Shown: in pieces, positions 35,772 to 45,543 of the stretch
Position numbering within the stretch: position 1 is the first letter of the stretch
How the letters are laid out: every line of letters begins with the position of its first letter
From: Natronomonas marina
GTDB lineage: Archaea > Halobacteriota > Halobacteria > Halobacteriales > Haloarculaceae
NCBI RefSeq assembly: GCF_024298905.1
Contig: NZ_CP101154.1
Coordinates: 2,108,001 to 2,172,000, forward strand
Length of the DNA: 64,000 nucleotides
Reading direction: 5' to 3'
Translations under genes and position numbers: made by a program
The notes under the pieces: generated by a model
The model's input: the letters and a program-made list of their open reading frames with translations, nothing else
Told to the model about the DNA's origin: nothing
The model's database searches: none

Positions 35772-38700
35772 CTACGCTTCGTCGTCGCTGTCGAGGAGAT
35801 ACCGGTAGAGTCCTCCGGTGGCCGCCATCGCTCCCGGGGCGAGCCAGCCGGAGAGTCCGCCGTCCGCGTCCGTCGGCGTCCGGGTAATGTCGGAAGACTG
35901 AACCCGGACGGTTGCAGCCGCCAGGTCGCTGGCGCCCTCGTTGTCGGTCACCCGGAGTCGGACGGTTGCTTCGCCGGCTTCGGGGAACCGGTGGGTGACC
36001 GTCTCGCCCGACGCCTCGAACTCGCCGTCGTCGTCGAGGTCCCACTCGAATGTCTCGATGGACCCGTCCGGATCCACCGATCCGCGGCCGTCCAGCTTCA
36101 CCTCGGCTCTGGCGGCCGGTTCCGGCGGGCCATCGAGGATGGCCCGGGGGCGCTTGTTTTCCGCCGGCCCGGTGCGGACGGAGAGTCTGGTCTCGACGGT
36201 CTCCCGCGAGTCGTCTCCGTACACGCCGACGTAGTACGTGCCCGAGGATTCGGCGTCGTAAACGACCCGTCGGCCCTCCTCGCCCGCGCGTGCGACTTCA
36301 CGGAGGCCGCCGTCGTCCACCGTGTCGACGTGTACCGTGACGTCGTCGGCGTCCGACGCCGGAACACGGACGGAGAGCCGCTCGCCCGCATCCAGTTCGG
36401 TCGCTATGCGGGCCGGGTCGGACGCCGAGACGGCCACCCCCAGCTCCTCGTTTTCGACCGTCTCGGCGTTCGCGTACGTCGGGGGTATCGCGTCGGTCGA
36501 CTCCCCATCGGACTCGCCGCCCGGCCCGGAATCGGGGTCGCCCGCCTCGCTGCCGTCTCCGGACACCGTCCCGGCGGCCGAAGCCGGACCGTCGACCCAG
36601 CCGGTCCGGTCGACGTGTATCGACGGCGCATAGCTCCGCCAGGCGAGCGGTCCCTCACGGAGCCGAGCAGTGACCTCGTAGGGGCCCAGCGAGCCGCCGG
36701 CCTCGACGAGCAGGTAGTAATCGCCGGTCCCGCGGTTCTTCCAGTTGGCCTCCAGCCGCTCGGGGCCCTGTCGGTCGAGCGCAGTGCCACCCGACGGCGC
36801 CGTCGGCTCGGGCCGGTCGGCGAAGAGCGCGGCCGTGAGACCGTCGTCGAGGGAGCGTTCGGACGCCCGCACCTCGACGATGAGGTTGTAGCCGTCGAAC
36901 TCCTCGGGAACGTCGAGTTCGAGCAGCCCGTAATCGGCCGGAACGTCCATCGAGTCGACCGCCTTCGAGTACGTCTCACCGTCGAAGCCGTCGTACCCCA
37001 GCGGTTCGCCCACCGACAGGGCGATGTTTTCGGGGTCGCCGTCGAGCCACGAGCGCGTCGCGGCGTAGTCGGCAACCAGCACGAGCCGGAGCTGTTCGAC
37101 GACGCGTCGGACCGCAACGTAGTCGCCGAAGTTCGTTCCCGGGGCCCTCGACGTGTCGTAGACGCTCCGGAGATAGGTCGGCAGCGCGTCGTAGAGGTCC
37201 TCCATGTGGGTCCGTCGGTTCGAAAAGAGCTCGTCGCGTTCCTCGCTGTCGGTCGTCTCGAGGAGCGCTTCCGTGTCATCGGCCAGCAGGAGCAGCTGCT
37301 CTCTGATCTCCGAGAGCGGTGTCGACTGTACTGCGGTACCGGTTCCCGCCGTGTCGAGTGCCGTGAGGATGCCGACGAGCTGGTCGAGGAGTGTCACGAG
37401 ACTGGTAGCAAGCGATCCCGAACCGGCGCCCGCGAACGTCTCGAGGGTCGATGTCAGCGACTCCATTGCGGCGTCCCCGAAGGTGGGCGCCAGCGCCGAT
37501 AGCGCCTCCGCTGCCTCGTCGGCCGCTTCGGTCTGCCACCACCCCGGATTCAGACCCTCCTCGCGCATCCCGGCGTAGGTGCCGGCGATGTCCTCGACGA
37601 CCAGCGGAGCGTTGTTCACCCGCAGTGTCACCGTCGCTTCGCCGACCGGGACGCCGTCACCGGTCACTACTTCGAACCGGAGTTGGTACTCGCCGTCGGT
37701 GACATCGTCGGCGACGCCCAGCGAGGCGTCGGCCTGGACGCCACCGTCGGTCGACCGCCGATCGACGATTGCGACGGTCTCCCCGGACGACACGACGAGG
37801 GGGTCTGACGCTCCGTCGGTCGGCCCGAGGAACCGGACGTCCAGTGTCGGCGGAACGTCCCCATTGCTGACGACCGAGAACGTGGCGTCGGCGGACTCGC
37901 CGGCCGCGACCAGGTCGATGTCGGCCGAAACGTCGCCGCCGACCGACTCGACCGTGAGGGTGACGGTGTCCCGTGCCTCGTTTCCCGCCTCGTCCTCGAC
38001 CAGACCGGCGAACTCGTAGTCGCCCTCGGCGTCGGCCGGAACCTCGTAGGTGACGACCGCAGTGTCCGTCTCGCCAGGCGGCAATACGTCGAATGCGCCC
38101 GGCTCACCGACGACCGACCACGCTTCGGAGGGCGGGGAGATGTACCCCTGTAGACCCCTCGCGGTGGCGTCACCCTCGTTGGTCAGCCGGAACTCGACGG
38201 TGACCGTGCGTCCCGCTCGCGCGGACGCGGAGACCAGCTCCAGCCGGAGGTCCGGGTCCCGTTGTGGGTCGGGCCGCCCGCCCGGTTCCCCGCCAGCCCA
38301 GACGTGGTGGTGGCCGATCGTCCCGAGGTTCACTCTCGTGCCGGCGCTGTGACCGCTTTCCGGCTCCTCGACGACGGTCGGCGACCGGACGACATGCCCC
38401 GTCTCGAACCGCCACCGTCGGTCGCCGGTCTCCGCGTCGAGCGCGTAGACGTTGCCGTCGTTGGAGCCGACGTAGACCGTGCCGTCGAAGAGCGTCGGAG
38501 ACGACGTCACCTCGCCGTTCGTGGCGTGTCTCCACTTCTCTTCGCCGGTTTCCGCTTCGAGCGCGTAGACGTTGCCGTCGTTGGAGCCGACGTAGACGAC
38601 CGCCTCGCCGAACGTCGGCGACGAGTAGACACTGTCGCCGGTTTCGAAGGCCCACCGCTTCTCGCCGGTGTCGGTTGCGACCGCGTAGACGTTGCCGTCC

Positions 38701-39503
38701 CAGCCGCCGACGTAGACGGTCGGGTCAGACTCCGCTCTCTCGGGGGACGGGACCGTCGGCGACGACGACATGTTCCCGCCCGACCGGAACTGCCAGACCG
38801 TCTCTCCGGTGTCGGCGTCCATCGCACGGAGGACGTCGTCCATTCCGCTCACGTAGACCGTCCCGTCGGTGACCGTCGGCGAGGAGTAGATGCCGGCATT
38901 GCTTCCGTCGGTGCCGGTGTCGAACGTCCACAGTTCTGTTCCCCGGTCGGCGCTCACCGCGTGGACGTCCGGGTCGCTGGTCCGGCCGGACCCGACGTAG
39001 ACCGTCCCGTCGACCACCGAGGGCGCCGACGCGACGTGACTGCCGGCACCGTAACGCCACTCGGCCTCGCCGGTTCGGGCGTCGACCGCGTGTAGATCAC
39101 CGTCCCAGGCGCCGACGTAGACGGTCCCGTCGACGACTGTCGCGTTCGAGCCCACACCGCGCGAGCCGCCGACGCCGTACTGCCACTGTTCGGACCCGTC
39201 CTCGGCGTCGAGTGCATAGAGAGTGCCCCCCTTGGAGCCGACGTAGACCGTCCCGCTGACGACGGTCGGCCCGTGGCGCACCTCACCGTCGGCCGAGAAC
39301 TGCCAGGAGTTGTCGCCGCCGTCGGCGTCGATCGCGTAGACGTTGCCGTCCCACGAACTGGCATAGACTGTCGGTCCCGACGCCTCCGCCGTCGCGCGCC
39401 CGGTTGCCAGTGCCGTCGTCCCCACGACGCCGCCGCTCGCTTTCAGCACGTCGCGCCGGTCAAGTTCGAGTTCGCGTCCGCCCAGCCGTCTGATGCCCCT
39501 CAT
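35772..39503 (-). CDS. Large exported PQQ-type beta-propeller protein with PPC and PKD domains
   Basis: About 1,243 residues. A Tat signal (LDRRDVLKASGGVVGTTAL) starts it. Residues about 30-380 contain about nine PQQ-like propeller repeats of the form TVYVGSNDGNVYALDAETG. Then come beta-sandwich, CARDB-like modules (about 400-620), a helical coiled region with Ala/Glu (about 640-790), a PPC-like segment (IATELDAGERLSVRVPASD) and a PKD domain (KLDGRGSVDPDGSIETFEW, HRFPEAGEATVRLRVTDNE), ending in a short hydrophobic segment (WLAPGAMAATGGLYRYLL). It is probably a cell-surface protein with adhesive or binding function. The ATG at 39503 was preferred over GTG 39539. Confidence 0.88.
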   Translation of the reverse strand: MRGIRRLGGRELELDRRDVLKASGGVVGTTALATGRATAEASGPTVYASSWDGNVYAIDADGGDNSWQFSADGEVRHGPTVVSGTVYVGSKGGTLYALDAEDGSEQWQYGVGGSRGVGSNATVVDGTVYVGAWDGDLHAVDARTGEAEWRYGAGSHVASAPSVVDGTVYVGSGRTSDPDVHAVSADRGTELWTFDTGTDGSNAGIYSSPTVTDGTVYVSGMDDVLRAMDADTGETVWQFRSGGNMSSSPTVPSPERAESDPTVYVGGWDGNVYAVATDTGEKRWAFETGDSVYSSPTFGEAVVYVGSNDGNVYALEAETGEEKWRHATNGEVTSSPTLFDGTVYVGSNDGNVYALDAETGDRRWRFETGHVVRSPTVVEEPESGHSAGTRVNLGTIGHHHVWAGGEPGGRPDPQRDPDLRLELVSASARAGRTVTVEFRLTNEGDATARGLQGYISPPSEAWSVVGEPGAFDVLPPGETDTAVVTYEVPADAEGDYEFAGLVEDEAGNEARDTVTLTVESVGGDVSADIDLVAAGESADATFSVVSNGDVPPTLDVRFLGPTDGASDPLVVSSGETVAIVDRRSTDGGVQADASLGVADDVTDGEYQLRFEVVTGDGVPVGEATVTLRVNNAPLVVEDIAGTYAGMREEGLNPGWWQTEAADEAAEALSALAPTFGDAAMESLTSTLETFAGAGSGSLATSLVTLLDQLVGILTALDTAGTGTAVQSTPLSEIREQLLLLADDTEALLETTDSEERDELFSNRRTHMEDLYDALPTYLRSVYDTSRAPGTNFGDYVAVRRVVEQLRLVLVADYAATRSWLDGDPENIALSVGEPLGYDGFDGETYSKAVDSMDVPADYGLLELDVPEEFDGYNLIVEVRASERSLDDGLTAALFADRPEPTAPSGGTALDRQGPERLEANWKNRGTGDYYLLVEAGGSLGPYEVTARLREGPLAWRSYAPSIHVDRTGWVDGPASAAGTVSGDGSEAGDPDSGPGGESDGESTDAIPPTYANAETVENEELGVAVSASDPARIATELDAGERLSVRVPASDADDVTVHVDTVDDGGLREVARAGEEGRRVVYDAESSGTYYVGVYGDDSRETVETRLSVRTGPAENKRPRAILDGPPEPAARAEVKLDGRGSVDPDGSIETFEWDLDDDGEFEASGETVTHRFPEAGEATVRLRVTDNEGASDLAAATVRVQSSDITRTPTDADGGLSGWLAPGAMAATGGLYRYLLDSDDEA

Positions 39504-39613
39504 TGGAGCCGACCACCGTCCGACTCGGGTGGCTGGCACGCATCCCCACGAAACATCCAGATGCGGAAAACCGATTCGAATACTAAAAGCTTCCGGATAT
39601 TCACCCGGACGAT

Positions 39614-40675
39614 TCAGCGGTGCCGTTCGAGGAAGTTGCCGAGCCGTCCGAGACCGGCTTCCAGTTCCGCAAGCGGCAGCCCGTAGCCGATGCGGAACCG
39701 CCCGGGGAGACCGAACGCCTCCCCCGGCGCGAGCACGACCGACTCCTCGGCGACGAACTGCCGGCAGAACGTCTCGCCGTCCGGGAAGCCGTCAGGCACC
39801 TCGACGAGGGCGTTGACGCCGCAGTCGGGGTTCGACCACGCCAGGCCCCGCTCGTCGAGGAAGTCGGCGACGACCGCGCGGTGGTCGGCGGCCAGCGCCC
39901 GACTCTCTGCCAGCAGTTCCTCGCGCTCGTCGAAGGCCTGGCGGGCGACGTGCTGGCCGATTTTCGGCGGCGAGATGGTGGTGTAGTCCTTCCATCGCTC
40001 GGCGCGTTCGACCACGGACTCGGGCCCGCAGAGCCAGCCGAACCGCAGGCCTGCGAGGCCGAAGGGCTTCGAGACGCCGGCCGTCGAGAGGCCGTACTCG
40101 CCGAACCCCGCGACCGGCGGAATCGGCTCGTCGGCCAGGAGACGGTACACCTCGTCGCACAGCAGGTAGGTGTCGTTGTCGGCGCAGGCATCGTAGACCG
40201 CCCGGACCGCTGACTCGTCGTGGTAGCGGCCGGTCGGGTTGTTGGGGTTGTTGAGGACGACGAGGTCCGTCTCCGGGCGGAGTGCCTCGACGACGGCGTC
40301 GGGGTCGAGCCGCCAGTCCTCGCCGAGCGGCACCTCGGTGACCTCGCCGAGCGACCGCGGGACCGCCGTCAGCGACCCGTAGGTCGGCGTGACGACGACG
40401 GCGTGGGACTCGACGGTCCCGAGGAACGCCAGGAAGTTCGCCTCCTGCGTGCCGCAGGTGAACAGCGTCTCGACCGCCGAGCGGTCGTGGAGGGAGCCCA
40501 CGGCCGCCCGGAAGTCGGGGTCGCCGGCCGTCGGAACGACGTACCCCAACTCGCCGGGGGCGGTGTCGAAGCGGGCGGCGGACAGCGAGCGGACGCCGCT
40601 CTCGGCGAGCATGAGATCGGCGCCGGCCTCGTGTTCGGCGAAGAAGCGTTCGAGTGCGAACGGCTCGATGTCCAT
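39614..40675 (-). CDS. Pyridoxal-phosphate aminotransferase, class I/II
   Basis: 353 residues of fold type I. Signatures: CGTQEANFLAFLG, VVLNNPNNPTGRYHD, LLCDEVYRLLAD, and the PLP lysine in STAGVSKPFGLAGLRFGW, plus the arginine-containing GRFRIGYGLPL at the end. It is in the size class of aspartate and aromatic/histidinol-phosphate aminotransferases; exact substrate cannot be chosen. The gene diverges from fumC, with a 155-base region holding both promoters. Confidence 0.9.
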   Translation of the reverse strand: MDIEPFALERFFAEHEAGADLMLAESGVRSLSAARFDTAPGELGYVVPTAGDPDFRAAVGSLHDRSAVETLFTCGTQEANFLAFLGTVESHAVVVTPTYGSLTAVPRSLGEVTEVPLGEDWRLDPDAVVEALRPETDLVVLNNPNNPTGRYHDESAVRAVYDACADNDTYLLCDEVYRLLADEPIPPVAGFGEYGLSTAGVSKPFGLAGLRFGWLCGPESVVERAERWKDYTTISPPKIGQHVARQAFDEREELLAESRALAADHRAVVADFLDERGLAWSNPDCGVNALVEVPDGFPDGETFCRQFVAEESVVLAPGEAFGLPGRFRIGYGLPLAELEAGLGRLGNFLERHR

Positions 40676-40800
40676 ACCGGCCGGTCGTGGGCAGCGAACA
40701 AAAGAACGCCGCCGGCCTGCCCGTCGAGTCGGCGAGTCCCTCCAGGTTCCGGCGGTGACCGAGCGGACGAGCGGCCGCCAGTGTGGGAGCTTTCGATGCG

Positions 40801-40806
40801 TTTTAC
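40801..40806 (+). promoter_or_regulatory. TATA box of fumC
   Basis: TTTTAC is centred 28 bases before the ATG at 40831, fixing the start and giving a leaderless mRNA. Confidence 0.55.
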
Positions 40807-40830
40807 CGCCCCCGACGAGACGGGTCAGCC

Positions 40831-42243
40831 ATGACCGACGACGAAGACTACCGCGTCGAACGGGACAGTCTCGGCGAGATGAAGGTGCCGGAGGACGCCT
40901 ACTGGGGCGCCCAGACCCAGCGGGCCGTCGAGAACTTCCCCATCTCGGGACTCACCTTCCAGCGACGGTTCGTCCGGGCGCTCGGGATCGTCAAGAAGGC
41001 GGCCGCGAAGGCCAACCTCGAACTCGACCTCGTCCCCGAAGAGAAGGGCGAGGCCATCATCGAGGCCGCCGACGAGGTCATCGTCGGCACCCACGACGAC
41101 CAGTTCCCGGTCGACGTCTTCCAGACCGGGTCGGGGACCTCCTCGAACATGAACGCCAACGAGGTCATCGCCAACCGCGCGACCGAGATTTACGGCGGCG
41201 AGGTCGGCTCCCGGGAGATTCACCCCAACGACCACGTCAACTACGGCCAGTCGAGCAACGACGTCGTTCCGACGGCGATGCACGTCGCCAGCCTGGAGGC
41301 GATAGAGAAGGACGTCGTCCCGGCCCTGGAGACGCTGGCCGACGAACTCGAGGCCAAGGAGTCCGAGTTCGACGGCGTCGTCAAGACGGGTCGGACCCAC
41401 CTCCAGGACGCCACGCCGGTCCGCCTCGGCCAGGAGTTCGGCGGCTACCGGACGCAGATTCAGAAGGGGGTAAAGCGGGTCGCGGGCGTCCGCGACCACC
41501 TCGGCGAACTCGCCCTCGGCGGGACGGCGACGGGGACGGGGCTCAACACCCACCCCGACTTCCCCGCGCTGGCCGCGCAGTTCATCTCCGCGGAGACGGG
41601 GCTGGAGTTCCGGGAGGCCGACAACCACTTCGAGGCGCAGGCTGCCCACGACGCGATGGGCGAGGCCCACGGCGCCCTGCGGACCGTCGCGGGGTCGATG
41701 AACAAGATCGCAAACGACCTCCGGCTGCTGGCGTCCGGCCCGCGAAACGGTCTCGGCGAGATCGAGCAGCCGGAGAACCAGCCCGGTTCGTCCATCATGC
41801 CCGGCAAAATAAACCCGGTCGTCGCAGAGTCGGTCAACCAGGTCCACAAGCAGGTCGTCGGCAACGACGCGGCGGTCTCGGCGGGCGCCGCCCGCGGCGA
41901 ACTCGATTTGAACCTCTACAAGCCCGTGCTGGCGTACAACTTCCTCCAGAGCGCGAACCTGATCGCCAACGCGGCCGAGACGTTCGGCGAGCGTTTCGTG
42001 GCGAAACTGGAGGCCAACGAGGAGCACTGCCGCGTTCGCGTCGAGCAGTCGATGGCGCTTGCGACGGCGCTGAACCCCGCCATCGGCTACGATGCGGCCT
42101 CGAAGGTCGCAAAGCAGGCGCTCGCGGAGGGCAAGTCCGTCCGGGAGGTCGCCGTCGCCGAGGGCTACCTGACCGAGGAGGAGGCCGACGACGTGCTCGA
42201 CCCGGCCGCGATGACCGAACGGGTCATCCTCGGCGACGACTGA
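40831..42243 (+). CDS. fumC: Class II fumarate hydratase
   Basis: 470 residues, the size of iron-independent fumarases. It contains the active-site regions GTSSNMNANEVIANRA, HPNDHVNYGQSSNDVVPTA, TGRTHLQDATPVRLGQE, and the superfamily signature GSSIMPGKINPVVAE. It interconverts fumarate and malate in the TCA cycle; the product feeds the malic enzyme elsewhere in the window. The mRNA starts at the ATG. Confidence 0.97.
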   Translation: MTDDEDYRVERDSLGEMKVPEDAYWGAQTQRAVENFPISGLTFQRRFVRALGIVKKAAAKANLELDLVPEEKGEAIIEAADEVIVGTHDDQFPVDVFQTGSGTSSNMNANEVIANRATEIYGGEVGSREIHPNDHVNYGQSSNDVVPTAMHVASLEAIEKDVVPALETLADELEAKESEFDGVVKTGRTHLQDATPVRLGQEFGGYRTQIQKGVKRVAGVRDHLGELALGGTATGTGLNTHPDFPALAAQFISAETGLEFREADNHFEAQAAHDAMGEAHGALRTVAGSMNKIANDLRLLASGPRNGLGEIEQPENQPGSSIMPGKINPVVAESVNQVHKQVVGNDAAVSAGAARGELDLNLYKPVLAYNFLQSANLIANAAETFGERFVAKLEANEEHCRVRVEQSMALATALNPAIGYDAASKVAKQALAEGKSVREVAVAEGYLTEEEADDVLDPAAMTERVILGDD

Positions 42244-42372
42244 CGACGGAGCGCCGCTCTACGGCCCTGCCTTCTCGCGGGGGAAGGTTCATCCGTATTA
42301 AATCCTTCGGCGCCGTTCCGACATCTGCAGACGCTCGCACGTATTAGGGGGATGTGGTGCCTGGTCGTCAGT

Positions 42373-42864
42373 ATGTCATCGAACCGCGGCCAGCGACCCA
42401 CCGAGCGAACCGAGACCGATTCGGTCAGTCTCTCGAGCCTCCGGGCCGAGATGGACGGAACCGTCGACGCCGACGACGAGACGGCCGTCTCCGAGATCGC
42501 GTCGGCCGCCGACCGGTCGGTCCTCTCCGAGGAGTTCTCCTTCCAGGAGGAGCGCATCAAGGGGTCGCTCGACGAACTACTGGTGGTGCTCGCGGGCGTC
42601 CGTTCCTCGGACACCCACGGCAAACAGCTCATCGAGGACCTCGACGACCAGTTCGACACGTCGCTCAGCCCGGGGACCGTCTACCCGCGGCTCCACGACC
42701 TCTGTGACGAGGGCGTCCTCGAGCGGCGCGAACTCGTCCGGACGAAGGAGTACACCATCGACGACCCCGAGGCCGCCCGCGAGACCATCGCCGAGTCCGC
42801 CCGCCAGCACCTCGCGCTCGGCCTGGCGTTCAAGGCCGCCCTCGAAGAGGGCGACTTCGCGTAG
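42373..42864 (+). CDS. PadR-family transcriptional regulator with N-terminal extension
   Basis: 163 residues. The C-terminal ~95 residues form a PadR/winged-helix domain: LDELLVVLAGVRSSDTHGK, HGKQLIEDLDDQFDTSLSPGT, YPRLHDLCDEGVLERRELV. The first ~60 residues are acidic and probably disordered. The ATG at 42373 fits TATA-like TATTA about 31 bases upstream. Its target is unknown; the gene lies between fumC and gatE and may regulate either or neither. Confidence 0.85.
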   Translation: MSSNRGQRPTERTETDSVSLSSLRAEMDGTVDADDETAVSEIASAADRSVLSEEFSFQEERIKGSLDELLVVLAGVRSSDTHGKQLIEDLDDQFDTSLSPGTVYPRLHDLCDEGVLERRELVRTKEYTIDDPEAARETIAESARQHLALGLAFKAALEEGDFA

Positions 42865-42928
42865 CGACCGCCGGTCGGCGGCCGCGGGATGGTGTCTTTT
42901 TTGACGTTCGCCGCCGCACTCGCTGGTA

Positions 42929-44782
42929 ATGAGCCACGACTACGAGGACCTGGGCCTCGTCGCCGGGCTGGAGATACACCAGCAACTCGACACGGCGACG
43001 AAGCTCTTCTGTAACTGCCCGACGGCGCGCCGCGAACCGGAGGAGTCCGTCCGGTCGTTCACCCGGTATCTCCACCCGACGAAGTCCGAACTCGGCGAAC
43101 TCGACGAGGCCGCCCTCGAGGAGTCCCGCGTCGACCGGGAGTTCGAGTACCTCGCCTTCGACTCGACCTGCCTCGTCGAGGAGGACGACGAACCGCCCCA
43201 CCGACTCGACGGGGAGGCGCTGCGGACGGCGCTGGAAATCGCGGTGCTGCTGGACTGTGAGGTCGTCGACCAGGCCCACGTAATGCGGAAGATAGTCGTC
43301 GACGGCTCCAACACCTCCGGCTTCCAGCGGTCGGCGCTGCTTGCGACCGACGGCGAAATCGAGACCTCGGAGGGTCCCGTCGGCATCGCCGACATGCTGC
43401 TCGAAGAGGAGTCCGCCGCCCGCATCGAGGAACGCGACGGCGGCGTCACCTACGGGCTGGACCGACTCGGCATCCCCCTCGTCGAAATCGGCACCGAACC
43501 GGACATCCGCTCGCCCGCCCAGGCCAAGGACGCCGCCGAGCGCATCGGCATGCTGCTCCGCTCGACCGGCAAGGTGAAACGCGGCCTCGGCACCATCCGC
43601 CAGGACGTCAACGTCTCCATCGAGGACGGCGCCCGCGTCGAGTTGAAGGGCGTCCAGAGCCTCGACGACATCGACGACATCGTCGAACGCGAGGTCGGCC
43701 GCCAGGTCGAACTGCTGGAGGTCGCCGAGGAACTGCGGGACCGCGACGCCGCGGTCGCCGACCCCGAGGACGTGACGGCGGTGTTCGAGGACACCGACAG
43801 CGGCGTCATCGCCGGCGCCGAGACCGTGATGGCCGTCCGGCTGTCGGGCTTCGACGGTCTCGTCGGCCGCGAGATTCAGCCCGACCGACGGCTCGGTACC
43901 GAACTGTCCGACCACGCGAAGCGGCACGGCGCCGGGGGAATCTTCCACACCGACGAACTGCCCGCCTACGGCGTCACCGAGGCGGAGGTGGCGGAGTTGC
44001 GCGAGGCCGTCGATGCCGGCGACGACGACGCCGTCGCAATCGTCGCCGCCGACCGCGAGGTCGCCGAGAGCGCGATCGAGGCCGTCGCCGACCGTGCCGG
44101 GGTCGCCATCCACGAGGTGCCCGAGGAGACCCGCGGCGCCAACGAGGACGGCACCTCCCGCTACCTGCGGCCGCTGCCCGGCGCCGCCCGGATGTACCCC
44201 GAGACGGACGTCCCGCCCGTCGAACCGGACCCCACCGAGGTCGAGGCGCCCGAACTCCTGACCGAGAAGGTCGACCGGTATCAGGCCCAGCACGGTCTCG
44301 GCGCCGGTCTGGCCGAGCAAATCGCCTACAGCGAACACATGCCGACCTTCGAGGCCGCCGTCGAGCGGGGCGTCGACCCGACGACGGCCGCCGACACGCT
44401 GGAGGGGACGCTCACCGAACTCCGCCGTGACGACGTGGCCGTCGGGAACCTGACCGACGAGCACCTCCTCGCGGTGCTGGAGCGCGTCGAGGCCGGCGAC
44501 CTGCCGAACGAGGGCATCGGGCCGGTGCTGTCGACGCTGGCCGACGACCCCGACCTGTCCGTCGAGGCGGCGATGGACGAGGCCGACGTCGGCGGCGTCG
44601 ACCGCGAGGCGGTCCGCGAGGCCGTCGTCGCCGTCGTCGAGCGCAACGAAGAACAGGTCGAGGCCGAGGGCATGGGCGCCTTCTCGGGGCTGATGGGCGA
44701 GTGCATGGGCGAGTTGCGCGGGAAGGCCGACGGCGAGGTGGTCTCGGAACTCCTGCGCGAGGAGATCGGCAAGCGGGCCTGA
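42929..44782 (+). CDS. gatE: Glutamyl-tRNA(Gln) amidotransferase subunit E
   Basis: 617 residues, the archaeal-specific subunit that recruits misacylated Glu-tRNA(Gln). It carries GLVAGLEIHQQLDTATKLF, CNCPTARREPEES with the Cys pair of the zinc site, VDGSNTSGFQRSALLATDG, GIPLVEIGTEPDI, a beta-barrel insertion characteristic of GatE, and the YqeY-like C-terminal helices (LEAVVERNEEQVEAEGM region). With GatD (not in this window) it amidates Glu-tRNA(Gln) to Gln-tRNA(Gln), the route used because haloarchaea lack GlnRS. The promoter TCTTTTTT is about 29 bases upstream. Confidence 0.97.
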   Translation: MSHDYEDLGLVAGLEIHQQLDTATKLFCNCPTARREPEESVRSFTRYLHPTKSELGELDEAALEESRVDREFEYLAFDSTCLVEEDDEPPHRLDGEALRTALEIAVLLDCEVVDQAHVMRKIVVDGSNTSGFQRSALLATDGEIETSEGPVGIADMLLEEESAARIEERDGGVTYGLDRLGIPLVEIGTEPDIRSPAQAKDAAERIGMLLRSTGKVKRGLGTIRQDVNVSIEDGARVELKGVQSLDDIDDIVEREVGRQVELLEVAEELRDRDAAVADPEDVTAVFEDTDSGVIAGAETVMAVRLSGFDGLVGREIQPDRRLGTELSDHAKRHGAGGIFHTDELPAYGVTEAEVAELREAVDAGDDDAVAIVAADREVAESAIEAVADRAGVAIHEVPEETRGANEDGTSRYLRPLPGAARMYPETDVPPVEPDPTEVEAPELLTEKVDRYQAQHGLGAGLAEQIAYSEHMPTFEAAVERGVDPTTAADTLEGTLTELRRDDVAVGNLTDEHLLAVLERVEAGDLPNEGIGPVLSTLADDPDLSVEAAMDEADVGGVDREAVREAVVAVVERNEEQVEAEGMGAFSGLMGECMGELRGKADGEVVSELLREEIGKRA

Positions 44783-44786
44783 GCGG

Positions 44787-45542
44787 CTACGGTTCGTCGC
44801 CGTCGCCGTCACCCCGCGGGATCTCGCCGGACGCCCGCATCGCGCCGCGGCGCAACACGCCCCGCAGGGTGCGGGCCTCCCGACCGGTCGGCTGGCCGCG
44901 GGCGACGAGGCGTCGAAAGAGCCGGTTCGTCTTCTCGACTTTCTCCTCGGGGTGGCCGACGTCGTGGAGGTAGTCGTCGAACGTCTCGTAGAGACCCTCT
45001 ATCTCGTGTTCGTTCGCTCGCTCGTGGGCCTCCTCGGGGTGCTGGGTCGCCTCGACGGTCAACTCCCGCAGTTCGTACAGCACGATGGTCGCCGCCTGTG
45101 CGAGGTTGAGGACAGGATAGTCGTCGGCGGCCGGGATCGAGCAGACGCGGTCCAGACGGGCGAGTTCCTCGTTCGTGAGACCGACCCGTTCGCGGCCGAA
45201 GACGATGCAGGCGTCGGCGTCGAGACCGCCGAGTTCGTCGGGCAACTCCGCGGGCCGGACGAACGGGTAGCGGACGTGCTTGGTGGCGTCCTCGTTGGTG
45301 ATGGCGGTGGTGCCGACGGTGTAGAAGTTCTCGACGAGGTAGTCGAACTCGACGGTCTCGGCGTTCGGGAGGACGTCCTCGCGGGCGTGGCCGGCGAAGC
45401 CGTAGGCCTCGCCGTCGGGGTCCAGTTCCGGCGGGTCGACCAGGTACAGCTCCGAGAGACCGAAGTTCTTCATCCCGCGGGCGATGGTGCCGACGTTGCC
45501 GGGCGTCTCCGGGTCGACGACGGCGACGGCTATCTCGACCAT
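44787..45542 (-). CDS. trmJ: TrmJ-type tRNA methyltransferase (SPOUT family)
   Basis: 251 residues. The SPOUT knotted domain shows motif 1 VDPETPGNVGTIARGMKNF, motif 2 CIVFGRERVGLTNEELA and motif 3 YPVLNLAQAATIVLYEL. TrmJ methylates the 2'-hydroxyl of nucleotide 32 in tRNA. The C-terminal ~90 residues are helical and dimer-forming in relatives. The gene shares a promoter region with none of its neighbours: upstream of it a second minus-strand gene ends one base away, so they are probably co-transcribed. Confidence 0.92.
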   Translation of the reverse strand: MVEIAVAVVDPETPGNVGTIARGMKNFGLSELYLVDPPELDPDGEAYGFAGHAREDVLPNAETVEFDYLVENFYTVGTTAITNEDATKHVRYPFVRPAELPDELGGLDADACIVFGRERVGLTNEELARLDRVCSIPAADDYPVLNLAQAATIVLYELRELTVEATQHPEEAHERANEHEIEGLYETFDDYLHDVGHPEEKVEKTNRLFRRLVARGQPTGREARTLRGVLRRGAMRASGEIPRGDGDGDEP

Positions 45543-45543
45543 C

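Noticed and set aside
38400-39370. Repeats in the DNA of the propeller gene
   Set aside because: They reflect the protein repeats (about nine beta-propeller blades) rather than a DNA element.
42830-44812. A 660-residue frame on the minus strand
   Set aside because: It is antisense to gatE, with the same low-complexity pattern, whereas gatE has full family motifs.
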